Positions 1-7,191 of a DNA stretch of 64,000 nt are shown one piece after another. Each line of letters begins with the position of its first letter. Position 1 is the stretch's first letter. The DNA comes from Pseudomonas sp. BGr12. GTDB lineage: Bacteria; Pseudomonadota; Gammaproteobacteria; Pseudomonadales; Pseudomonadaceae. The DNA lies in contig NZ_JALRNF010000010.1 of NCBI RefSeq assembly GCF_030272895.1, positions 1 through 64,000 of the forward strand, written 5' to 3'. A program made the translations under genes and the position numbers. The notes below the pieces were generated by a model that worked only from the letters and a program-made list of their open reading frames with translations, was not told the DNA's origin and made no database searches.

Positions 1-42
1 GTACCCCCTTGTACCCGCGCTTGCGCTGCTTCTGAATCCGCC

Positions 43-91
43 ATCGCGGGCCACGCCCGCTCCTACTGTTGGTGGGGGCTTGCCCCGCGAT
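43..91. repeat. Degenerate REP pair
   Basis: Two inverted copies of the Pseudomonas REP sequence, roughly 43-66 and 71-91. The right copy keeps the GGCTTGCCCCGCGA core seen elsewhere in the window. The left copy has drifted (GGGCCACGCCCG instead of GGGGCAAGCCCG). It marks the intergenic space left of ctlX. Confidence 0.75.
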
Positions 92-110
92 ACCAGCGCC
101 ACAAACACCA

Positions 111-127
111 ACAGCCGATTCCGCTGT
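111..127. promoter_or_regulatory. Putative Lrp/AsnC operator upstream of ctlX
   Basis: The 17-base sequence ACAGCCGATTCCGCTGT is a palindrome with a single mismatched pair around a central T. Its inner 15 bases fit the architecture of the E. coli Lrp consensus (YAG...ATT...CTR). Almost the same palindrome lies at 2297-2313 in front of the transporter genes. The cluster encodes an Lrp-family regulator at 5617-6111, which is the obvious candidate to bind both. Binding is inferred. Confidence 0.6.
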
Positions 128-139
128 CGAACCTCGCTT

Positions 140-180
140 TTCAGCTTTCCCGGCTGAACGCCCACCCCGCTTCAGCCGGG
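140..180 (+). other. Nested inverted repeats in the ctlX leader
   Basis: CCCGGCTGAA at 149-158 is perfectly complementary to TTCAGCCGGG at 171-180 (10-bp stem, 12-base loop). The 3' part of the left arm can instead pair with TTCAGC at 140-145, so two mutually exclusive hairpins are possible. No T-run follows. The half-sites CAGC/GCTG also resemble halves of the operator at 111-127, so this may be extra protein-binding DNA and not an RNA switch. Confidence 0.4.
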
Positions 181-237
181 ATTTATCCGCCTTCGCATCG
201 ACAATAGTCACACCGCCAACCCCGGATGCGTGCCTCG

Positions 238-1155
238 ATGCAAACAACAAATACAGTCTTGATGATCCGCCCGGCGCGGTTCGCCTTCAACCCGGACACT
301 GCCCTGAACAACCGCTTCCAGAAGGCTCTGCTCGACCCCGAGCAGGCGCAACAGAAAGCGCTGGAAGAATTCGACGGTTATGTCGACACCCTGCGCCAGC
401 ATGGTGTCGAGGTGCTGGTGGTGCAGGACACCCCGGCGCCCCATACCCCCGACTCGATCTTCCCCAACAACTGGTGGAGCAGCCATGCCGACGGCAGCCT
501 GGTGCTCTACCCGATGGAGGGCCAGAACCGCCGCCTGGAGCGCAGCAAAGGCGTGCTCAAGGTTCTGGAAGAACGCTTCGCCGTCCGTCAGACCATCGAT
601 CTGAGCCCGCTGGAACAGCAGAGTATGTACCTGGAAGGGACCGGCAGCATGGTCCTCGACCGTGAGCACCGGATCAGCTACGCCTGTCACTCCGGGCGCA
701 CTCACACCCAGGCCCTGCGCCAGTTTGCCGAACAGCTCGACTACCGCCTGTGTGTGTTCCACGCCCTGGACCGGCACCAGGCGCCGATCTATCACAGCAA
801 CGTGATGATGAGCGTCGGCCGCGGGCTGTCGCTGGTCTGCCTCGATGCCCTGCCCGACGCCGGCGAACGCCGCGACCTGGAGCATTCGCTGCGCGACACC
901 GGCAAGGACATCCTGGCCCTGGACTTCGACCAGCTCGAAGGCTTCGCCGGCAACATGCTCGAGGTCCACGACAAGCAGGGCCAGGCGCTGCTGGTGATGT
1001 CGCGCAGCGCCTGGCGCGCCCTGTCCGCCGAGCAGCGCCGGCAGGTCGAGCGCCACAGTCACCCGGTGGTGGTGAACATCGACCATATCGAACGCATCGG
1101 TGGTGGCAGCGCCCGCTGCATGCTCGCCGAAGTGCACTTGCCTGTCCGTCACTGA
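238..1155 (+). CDS. ctlX: CtlX-type citrulline/arginine-related hydrolase
   Basis: Protein of about 305 residues of the arginine deiminase/amidinotransferase (beta-alpha propeller) superfamily, most like CtlX, which hydrolyses citrulline to ornithine. Family marks: FPNNW near residue 75, EGTGSMVLD near 135, the YHSNVMMSVG histidine motif near 190, and a C-terminal nucleophile-type cysteine in SARCMLAEVH (about residue 294). The ATG at 238 is preferred to the in-frame ATG at 226 because family members begin close to the first strand (VLMIRPARF). Ornithine cyclodeaminase follows after 20 bases with a strong ribosome site, so the pair should convert citrulline (or a related ureido/guanidino compound) to ornithine and then proline. 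The exact substrate is not proven; a dimethylarginine or arginine hydrolase is the main alternative. Confidence 0.8.
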   Translation: MQTTNTVLMIRPARFAFNPDTALNNRFQKALLDPEQAQQKALEEFDGYVDTLRQHGVEVLVVQDTPAPHTPDSIFPNNWWSSHADGSLVLYPMEGQNRRLERSKGVLKVLEERFAVRQTIDLSPLEQQSMYLEGTGSMVLDREHRISYACHSGRTHTQALRQFAEQLDYRLCVFHALDRHQAPIYHSNVMMSVGRGLSLVCLDALPDAGERRDLEHSLRDTGKDILALDFDQLEGFAGNMLEVHDKQGQALLVMSRSAWRALSAEQRRQVERHSHPVVVNIDHIERIGGGSARCMLAEVHLPVRH

Positions 1156-1175
1156 TTACAACAAAGGAGTTCATC

Positions 1176-2222
1176 ATGACCCGCTACATCGACGTTACCG
1201 ACCTCAGCCACCTGGTCGCGCGCAAAGGCCTGAGCACCTGCATCAGTGAGATGGCCGAGTACATCCGCGAGGACTACCTGCGCTGGCAGGACTTCGAGAA
1301 ATGCGCGCGCCTGGCCAACCACTCGCCCGACGGCGTGATCGAGCTGATGCCGGTGTCGGACGCCAACCTGTATGCCTTCAAGTACGTCAACGGTCACCCG
1401 AAGAACACCAGGCGCGGCATGCTCACGGTCATGGCCTTCGGCGCCCTGGGTGATGTCGATACCGGCGCGCCGGTGCTGCTCAGCGAGATGACCCTGACCA
1501 CCGCGATCCGTACGGCCGCCACCTCGGCCCTGGCCGCACGCTACCTGGCCCGCCCGGACAGCCGCCGCATGGCGCTGATCGGCAACGGCTCGCAAAGCGA
1601 ATTCCAGGCCCTAGCCTTCCACGCCCTGCTGGGCATCGAAGAAATCAGCCTGTACGACCTGGACCCCGCGGCCAGCGCCAAGCTGGTGGCCAACCTCAGC
1701 GCCTTCCCGCAGCTGCGGGTCAGCGTCGCCGGCTCCGTGGCTGAAGCGGTGCGCGGCGCCGACATCGTCACCACGGTCACCGCCGACAAGGCCTACGCCA
1801 CCATCCTCACCCCGGAAATGATCGAGCCGGGCATGCACCTCAACGCCGTCGGCGGCGACTGCCCGGGCAAGACCGAGCTGCACCGCGACATCGTCGAGCG
1901 CGCCCGGGTGATCGTCGAGTACGAACCGCAAAGCCGCATCGAAGGCGAGATCCAGCAAATGCCGGCCAACTCGCCGACCACCGAGTTCTGGCAAGTGGTC
2001 AATGGCCAGGTGCAAGGCCGCGAGAACGCCGGGCAAGTCACCCTGTTCGACTCGGTCGGTTTCGCCCTGGAAGACTACTCGGCCCTGCGCTACGTGCTGG
2101 ATGTGGCCAAGGCCCTGGACATCGGCCATGACATTGCCCTGGTGCCCGAACTGGACAACCCCAAGGACCTGTTCGCCCTGCTGCGCCAGCCACTGGCCAG
2201 CGCCCAGAAAAAGCGCGCCTGA
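1176..2222 (+). CDS. ocd: Ornithine cyclodeaminase
   Basis: 348-residue member of the ornithine cyclodeaminase/mu-crystallin family, which converts ornithine to proline and ammonia using bound NAD. The N-terminal half carries the substrate-site segment with a conserved lysine (FKYVNGHPKNT). The Rossmann part has ALIGNGSQSEFQALAF near residue 130 and the conserved HLNAVGGDCPGKTEL near 225. The start ATG has an AAAGGAG ribosome site at 1163-1169; longer upstream reading in this frame overlaps ctlX and is not real. Forms an operon with ctlX. A large palindrome follows it at 2232-2259. Confidence 0.92.
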   Translation: MTRYIDVTDLSHLVARKGLSTCISEMAEYIREDYLRWQDFEKCARLANHSPDGVIELMPVSDANLYAFKYVNGHPKNTRRGMLTVMAFGALGDVDTGAPVLLSEMTLTTAIRTAATSALAARYLARPDSRRMALIGNGSQSEFQALAFHALLGIEEISLYDLDPAASAKLVANLSAFPQLRVSVAGSVAEAVRGADIVTTVTADKAYATILTPEMIEPGMHLNAVGGDCPGKTELHRDIVERARVIVEYEPQSRIEGEIQQMPANSPTTEFWQVVNGQVQGRENAGQVTLFDSVGFALEDYSALRYVLDVAKALDIGHDIALVPELDNPKDLFALLRQPLASAQKKRA

Positions 2223-2231
2223 GTGACCCCG

Positions 2232-2259
2232 GATCCGCCGCGCCCGGGCGCGGCGGATC
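2232..2259. other. 28-bp perfect palindrome after ocd
   Basis: Two 14-base GC-rich arms with no loop base between them directly follow the ocd stop codon. As RNA this would fold into a very stable hairpin but has no T-run, so it is more likely an mRNA 3'-end stabiliser or partial terminator separating ctlX-ocd from the transporter genes. The palindrome is directly visible; the role is inferred. Confidence 0.6.
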
Positions 2260-2296
2260 GGAAACCGCTGTGTGTCGAACCAAAACCGGAGATAGC

Positions 2297-2313
2297 GCAG
2301 CGGATTCCGCTGC
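2297..2313. promoter_or_regulatory. Putative Lrp/AsnC operator upstream of the transporter operon
   Basis: GCAGCGGATTCCGCTGC is a perfect 8+1+8 palindrome. It shares CAGC-SGATTCCGCTG with the site at 111-127 in front of ctlX. It lies about 157 bases upstream of the solute-binding protein start. The likely ligand is the Lrp-family protein encoded at the end of this operon. Confidence 0.65.
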
Positions 2314-2469
2314 AACCTATGACTTAACAGCAAAATCCGGCAGCCGACGCCGGCAGAAACGACAAAAAAAACTCGTCGCCATCGCGCATTCTGATCCCGA
2401 CCAAAGAGTCATTAACGGACCTGTGCGCTCCACTGCCCTACATCAATCATAAAAATCAGGGATACCTCC

Positions 2470-3249
2470 ATGACTTCACTGCGCAAGCTCCTCGGCGTAT
2501 TGCTTCTTCCTCTGTGTGCAACCAGCGTCCAGGCCAAGGAATGGACCGAAATCCGTTTCGGTGTCTACCCCGAGTACCCCCCCTTCGAATCCGTGGCCGC
2601 CGATGGCAGCCTGCAAGGCTTCGACATCGAACTGGGCAACGCCATCTGCGCCAAGCTGCAGGTCAAGTGCACCTGGGTGCACAACGAATTCGACGGCATG
2701 ATCCCGGCCCTGCGCGCCCGCAAGTTCGACGCCATCATGTCGTCCATGGCGGTGACCCCGGCGCGGCTCAAGCAGATCGATTTCAGCGCCCGGCTGTTCC
2801 TCAGCCCGACCTCGGTGATCGTGCGCAAGGGTGCCGATTTCGGTGACACCCCCGAATCGCTCAAGGGCAAGCAGGTCGGCGTGCTACAAGGCTCGCTGCA
2901 GGAAGCCTACGCCCGCGCCAAGCTGGCGCCGCTGGGGGCCCAGGTCAAGGCCTACCAGGCCCAGGACCAGAACTACGCCGACCTGATCAACGGCCGCCTG
3001 GACGCCACCCTGACCGACAAGCTCGAAGCCCAGCTCAACTTCCTCTCCCGCCCCGAAGGCGCCGACTTCCAGAGCGGACCGGCGATCAAGGACCCGAGCC
3101 TGCCGCTGGACATCGCCATGGGCCTGCGCAAGAACGACACCGAACTCAAGGCCCTGATCGACAAGGGTATCGCCATGGTCCACGCCGACGGCACCTTCGC
3201 CGCGATCCAGAAGAAATACGTCGGCGACCTGGATATCTACAACGATTGA
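2470..3249 (+). CDS. Polar amino acid ABC transporter, periplasmic binding protein
   Basis: 259-residue class II-type solute-binding protein (SBP_bac_3; lysine/arginine/ornithine and ArtJ/HisJ group). It has a signal peptide (residues 1-22, cleavage after VQA) and the usual opening IRFGVYPEYPPFES, then GFDIELGNAIC and SSMAVTPARLKQIDFS, which form the amino-acid pocket. It is followed by two permeases and an ATPase, so this is a complete uptake system. The link to ocd and ctlX suggests ornithine, citrulline or arginine as ligand. A stem-loop just after the stop codon probably keeps its mRNA more abundant than the downstream genes. Confidence 0.9.
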   Translation: MTSLRKLLGVLLLPLCATSVQAKEWTEIRFGVYPEYPPFESVAADGSLQGFDIELGNAICAKLQVKCTWVHNEFDGMIPALRARKFDAIMSSMAVTPARLKQIDFSARLFLSPTSVIVRKGADFGDTPESLKGKQVGVLQGSLQEAYARAKLAPLGAQVKAYQAQDQNYADLINGRLDATLTDKLEAQLNFLSRPEGADFQSGPAIKDPSLPLDIAMGLRKNDTELKALIDKGIAMVHADGTFAAIQKKYVGDLDIYND

Positions 3250-3258
3250 ACCCTCGAC

Positions 3259-3285
3259 CACCGGCCAGGACTGACCTGGCCGGTG
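3259..3285 (+). other. Stem-loop between binding protein and permease
   Basis: CACCGGCCAGG pairs perfectly with CCTGGCCGGTG across a 5-base loop (ACTGA), ten bases after the binding-protein stop. No T-run follows. Such hairpins commonly protect the 3' end of binding-protein mRNA in ABC transporter operons. Confidence 0.6.
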
Positions 3286-3322
3286 CCGTTGCTGATCTTG
3301 CGCCCCTGACGAGATTTCTCCC

Positions 3323-4048
3323 GTGAACAACTTCCTCCACGCTACCGGCTTGCATGCCTTGAGCCTGCAGGGCTTCGGCCCGCTGTTGCTGCAAGGCACC
3401 TGGATGACCCTCAAGCTTGCGCTGCTGTCACTGCTGCTGAGCCTGGCCCTGGGCCTGCTCGGCGCCAGCGCCAAACTGTCGCGCCTGCGCCTGTTGCGCG
3501 TGCCGGCCACCCTCTACACCACCCTGATCCGCAGCGTGCCCGACCTGGTGCTGATCCTGCTGATCTTCTACACCCTGCAACTGTGGCTCAACGACCTGAC
3601 CGAGCTACTGGGCTGGGACTACTTCGAGATCGATCCCTTCACCGCCGGCGTCATCACCCTGGCCTTCATCTACGGCGCCTATTTCACCGAAAACTTTCGC
3701 GGGGCGATCCTCAGTGTCCCGGCCGGGCAACTGGAAGCGGCGACCGCCTATGGCCTGAGCCGCGTGCAGCGCTTTCGCCTGGTGCTGTTCCCGCAACTGA
3801 TGCGCTTCGCCCTGCCGGGGCTGGGCAACAACTGGCTGGTGCTGCTCAAGTCCACTGCCCTGGTGTCGATCATCGGCCTGGCCGATCTGGTCAAGGCCGC
3901 GCAGAACGCCGGCAAGACCACCAACAACACCCTGTATTTCCTGATCATCGCCGGCCTGGTCTACCTGCTGATCACCACCTTGTCCAACCGCCTGTTCAAG
4001 CACCTTGAGCGGCGCTACAACACCGGCATCAAGGAGCTGGCACGATGA
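3323..4048 (+). CDS. Amino acid ABC transporter permease (HisQ type)
   Basis: 241-residue inner-membrane permease of the His/Glu/Gln/Arg/opine family. The N-terminal GTWMTLKLALLSLLLSLALG is typical of the family. The EAA loop for ATPase docking reads EAATAYGLSRVQRFRLVLFPQ (about residues 135-155). About five membrane segments. It starts with GTG at 3323. Its stop overlaps the start of the next permease by four bases (ATGA), showing translational coupling. Confidence 0.9.
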   Translation: MNNFLHATGLHALSLQGFGPLLLQGTWMTLKLALLSLLLSLALGLLGASAKLSRLRLLRVPATLYTTLIRSVPDLVLILLIFYTLQLWLNDLTELLGWDYFEIDPFTAGVITLAFIYGAYFTENFRGAILSVPAGQLEAATAYGLSRVQRFRLVLFPQLMRFALPGLGNNWLVLLKSTALVSIIGLADLVKAAQNAGKTTNNTLYFLIIAGLVYLLITTLSNRLFKHLERRYNTGIKELAR

Positions 4049-4758
4049 TCGAGCTCATTCAGGAGTACGGCCTGGCCTACCTCTACCACGATGGCGCCGG
4101 GCTCTCGGGCCTGGCCATGACCTTGTGGCTGTTCATCGTCACCATGGTCCTGGGCTTTGTGTTGTCGCTGCCCCTGGCCCTGGCACGGGTGTCGCGCACC
4201 CTGTGGCTGCGCTGGCCGGTGGAGTTCTACACCTTCGTGTTTCGCGGCACGCCGCTGTATATCCAGTTGCTGATCTGCTACACCGGCCTGTATGGCCTGG
4301 AAGTGGTACGCGATCACGCCCTGCTCGACCAGTTCTTTCGCAACGCCCTGAACTGCACGCTGCTGGCCTTCGTGCTCAATACCTGCGCCTACACCGTGGA
4401 GATCTTCGCCGGGGCCATCCGCAATATCCCCCACGGCGAGATCGAGGCGGCCCAGGCCTATGGCCTGCACGGCTGGCGACTGAACCTGTTCGTGGTGCTG
4501 CCCGCCGCCCTGCGCCGTTCGCTGCCGGCCTACAGCAACGAACTGATCCTGATGCTGCATGCCACATCGCTGGCCTTTACCGCCACCATCGCCGACATCC
4601 TCAAGGTCGCCCGCGATGCCAACGCCGCCACCTTCCTGACCTTCCAGGCCTTCGGTGTCGCGGCCCTGCTGTACATGTTGCTGTCCTTTGCACTGGTCGG
4701 CGGTTTTCGCCTGGCCGAACGACGCTGGATGCGTTTCCTTGTCCCTGCCCGAGGCTAA
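4045..4758 (+). CDS. Amino acid ABC transporter permease (HisM type)
   Basis: 237-residue partner permease, five predicted membrane helices. It has the FRGTPLYIQLL segment of the family and an EAA loop EAAQAYGLHGWRLNLFVVLPAALRR near residues 132-155. Overlaps the HisQ-type gene and is followed after three bases by the ATPase gene. The two permeases should form a heterodimer in the inner membrane. Confidence 0.9.
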   Translation: MIELIQEYGLAYLYHDGAGLSGLAMTLWLFIVTMVLGFVLSLPLALARVSRTLWLRWPVEFYTFVFRGTPLYIQLLICYTGLYGLEVVRDHALLDQFFRNALNCTLLAFVLNTCAYTVEIFAGAIRNIPHGEIEAAQAYGLHGWRLNLFVVLPAALRRSLPAYSNELILMLHATSLAFTATIADILKVARDANAATFLTFQAFGVAALLYMLLSFALVGGFRLAERRWMRFLVPARG

Positions 4759-4761
4759 TCC

Positions 4762-5604
4762 ATGACCACTTCCGCACACGCCTTGTCGACCGGCATCACC
4801 AGCCGTCCAGCAGTACGCCCGCACACCACAACCCTGGAGGCCACTGTCAAGCTGAGCGTCCAGGACCTGCATAAAAGCTACGGCGAGCACCAGGTGCTCA
4901 AGGGCGTTTCGCTCGATGCCCGCAAGGGCGACGTCATCAGCCTGATCGGCGCCAGCGGCTCGGGCAAGAGCACCATGCTGCGCTGCATCAACTTCCTCGA
5001 ACAACCCGACGCGGGGGTCATCACCCTCGACAACCAGCGCATCGAAATGCGCCAGGGCCGCGCCGGCACCCGCGCCCCGCACCCGGCGCAACTGCAGAAC
5101 CTGCGCACCCGCCTGGCCATGGTGTTCCAGCACTTCAACCTGTGGAGCCACATGACCGTGCTGGAGAACATCTGCCTGGCGCCCCGCCGCGTGCTGGGTG
5201 TCAGCGCCGAGCAAGCCCAGGCGCGGGCACGCAAGTACCTGGACAAGGTCGGCCTGCCGGCCCGGGCCGCCGACCAGTACCCGGCGTTCCTCTCCGGCGG
5301 CCAGCAACAGCGGGTGGCGATCGCCCGGGCCCTGGCCATGGAGCCGGAAATCATCCTGTTCGACGAGCCCACCTCGGCGCTGGATCCGGAGCTGGTCGGT
5401 GAAGTGTTGAAAGTGATACAGACGCTGGCCGAGGAAGGTCGTACCATGCTCATGGTCACGCACGAGATGGGCTTTGCCCGTCAAGTGTCCAGCCAGGTGC
5501 TGTTTCTGCATCAGGGCCGGGTCGAGGAACAAGGAAGCGCCGAGATACTTGACCGGCCGCAGAGCGAGCGCCTGCAGCAATTTCTTTCCAACCGTTTGAA
5601 GTGA
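4762..5604 (+). CDS. Amino acid ABC transporter ATP-binding protein (HisP type)
   Basis: 280 residues, with Walker [10 protein letters not shown] (about residue 58), signature LSGGQQQ (about 175), Walker B IILFDEPTSALD, and the H-loop in VTHEMGFAR. It energises the preceding permease pair. Unusually, about 28 residues precede the normal family start (KLSVQDLHKSYGEH). A good GGAGG at 4836-4840 stands in front of codon 29, which is GTC and not a start codon. The ATG at 4762 is therefore used here, but the true start deserves checking. Confidence 0.92.
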   Translation: MTTSAHALSTGITSRPAVRPHTTTLEATVKLSVQDLHKSYGEHQVLKGVSLDARKGDVISLIGASGSGKSTMLRCINFLEQPDAGVITLDNQRIEMRQGRAGTRAPHPAQLQNLRTRLAMVFQHFNLWSHMTVLENICLAPRRVLGVSAEQAQARARKYLDKVGLPARAADQYPAFLSGGQQQRVAIARALAMEPEIILFDEPTSALDPELVGEVLKVIQTLAEEGRTMLMVTHEMGFARQVSSQVLFLHQGRVEEQGSAEILDRPQSERLQQFLSNRLK

Positions 5605-5616
5605 AGCCGAACCTGC

Positions 5617-6111
5617 ATGGATACCAAGGTCAACAGCCCGCACGCCGCACCACCCCTGGACCGGATCGATGAAGCGATCATCGACGTGCTGCGCCACAAT
5701 GGGCGCATCACCTACGAGAAGCTTTCCTCACTGGTGCACCTCACCCCCCGCCCGTGCCTGGAACGGGTACGCAAGCTGGAACGGCGCGGGGTGATTCGTG
5801 GTTATGGCGCGATCATCGATGTGCAGATGGTCTCGCCGGGGTTGTCGCTGCTGGTGCTGGTGGCCTTGTCCAACCAGAGCGGGCGTGCCGCGCAGAAAGC
5901 CTTCGAGGCCTGCGTACGCGCCTGCCCGCAGGTCTTCGACTGCCAGCTGATCAGCGGCCATTTCGACTACAGCCTGCGCATGCGCTGTCGCGACATGGAG
6001 CACTACCGGGTGCTGACCGAGACCTGGATGAACAACGACGAGTTGCACATCGACAAGCTGGTGGCCCACCCGGAGCTGGCCGTGGTCAAGAACACCGCCC
6101 CGCAGCTCTGA
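5617..6111 (+). CDS. Lrp/AsnC family transcriptional regulator
   Basis: 164 residues. A winged helix-turn-helix fills roughly residues 15-75 (LDRIDEAIIDVLRHNGRITYEKLSSLV...VRKLERRGVIRGY), followed by a RAM ligand-binding and oligomerisation domain (about 80-155). It lies 12 bases after the ATPase gene in the same direction, so it is the last gene of the transporter operon. Probable role: amino-acid-responsive control of this operon and of ctlX-ocd through the paired palindromes at 111-127 and 2297-2313. The ligand is unknown; arginine, ornithine, citrulline or proline are reasonable. Confidence 0.88.
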   Translation: MDTKVNSPHAAPPLDRIDEAIIDVLRHNGRITYEKLSSLVHLTPRPCLERVRKLERRGVIRGYGAIIDVQMVSPGLSLLVLVALSNQSGRAAQKAFEACVRACPQVFDCQLISGHFDYSLRMRCRDMEHYRVLTETWMNNDELHIDKLVAHPELAVVKNTAPQL

Positions 6112-6126
6112 CCCTCAAGAACAGCC

Positions 6127-7191
6127 TCAGGCCTGCGGCGTAGCCTGCGGGCCGCGCGACCAGTCCAGCAACAGGCTATAGGCCACGGCCAGCAAGGTCG
6201 GGCCGATGAACAGGCCAATGAAGCCGAAGGCCAGCAGGCCGCCGAACACCCCTAGCAGGACGATCACCAGCGGCAGGTCGCCGCCCCGGCTGATCAGGTA
6301 CGGCTTGAGCACGTTGTCCACGCCGCTGATGACGAAGGTGCCCCAGACTCCCAGGAACACCGCCATGCCGTACTCACCCTGCCACACCAGCCACGCAGTG
6401 GCCGGCACCCAGGCCAGCGGCGGGCCCATGGGGATCAGGCTGAGCATGAAGGTGACGATGGCCAGCACCAGCGCCCCCGGCACACCAGCGATCAGGAAGC
6501 CGATCAGCGCCAACACCGCTTGCGCCGCGGCCGTACCGATCACGCCGTTGACCACCCGCTGCACGGTGCCGGAGACCAGGCCCAGGTAATATTCGGCACG
6601 CTCGCCGACCAAGCGCTCCAGCAAACGCAGCACGAAGGCGGCCAGGCGCGGCCCGTCGCGGTAGAAGAAGAACACGAAGACCAGGCTCAGGGTCAGTTCG
6701 AGCACACCGCCACCGATCTGCGCGCTGCGTGCCAGCAGCCAGTTGCCGACCTGGCCCAGGTAGGGTTTGACCGTGGTCAGCAAGGCCGCACCCTGATGAT
6801 CGAGGGTGTCCCACCAGCCCGCCAGGCGCGGGCCCACCAGCGGCACCCCGCCCAGCCAGGCCGGGGCATCCGGCAGGCCGTCGACCTGCACATCGCGCAC
6901 GAAGGCGGTGGCATCGCGAACGTGATCGGCCAGGTTGAAACCCAGCCACACCAGCGGCAGGGCCACCAGCAGAATCCACAAGGTGGTCAACAGGCCGGCG
7001 GCGAGGGTCTCGCGGCCACCCAGCAGGCGGGTCAACAGGCGCATCAGCGGCCAGCTGGCAAAGGCCAGGATGGCGCCCCAGAGCAGCGCCGAGATGAACG
7101 GGGCCATCACCCACAGCCCGGCCCCGAGCAGGCCCAGGAGGATGATCTGTACCAGCAGGCGGTCATGATTGGGCATGCTGTTCTCGCTCAA
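6127..7191 (-). CDS. AI-2E/PerM family membrane transporter
   Basis: 354-residue polytopic protein of the AI-2E transporter (UPF0118, PerM/YdiK) family, with about eight membrane helices. The C-terminal block GVWGTFVISGVDNVLKPYLISRGGDLPLVIVLLGV is diagnostic. Members are linked variously to autoinducer-2 export, sodium/proton exchange or are uncharacterised, so no substrate is assigned. Its start overlaps the DUF4892 gene stop by four bases, so the two are probably co-transcribed. It converges on the Lrp gene with only 15 bases between and no clear terminator. Confidence 0.88.
   Translation of the reverse strand: MSENSMPNHDRLLVQIILLGLLGAGLWVMAPFISALLWGAILAFASWPLMRLLTRLLGGRETLAAGLLTTLWILLVALPLVWLGFNLADHVRDATAFVRDVQVDGLPDAPAWLGGVPLVGPRLAGWWDTLDHQGAALLTTVKPYLGQVGNWLLARSAQIGGGVLELTLSLVFVFFFYRDGPRLAAFVLRLLERLVGERAEYYLGLVSGTVQRVVNGVIGTAAAQAVLALIGFLIAGVPGALVLAIVTFMLSLIPMGPPLAWVPATAWLVWQGEYGMAVFLGVWGTFVISGVDNVLKPYLISRGGDLPLVIVLLGVFGGLLAFGFIGLFIGPTLLAVAYSLLLDWSRGPQATPQA

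Noticed and set aside
2270..2452. 60-codon frame between ocd and the binding-protein gene
   Set aside because: Contains the operator palindrome, has no ribosome site and no similarity I recognise.
4015..5697. 560-codon antisense frame opposite the ABC transporter genes
   Set aside because: Spans three well-defined genes on the plus strand and looks like a composition artefact.
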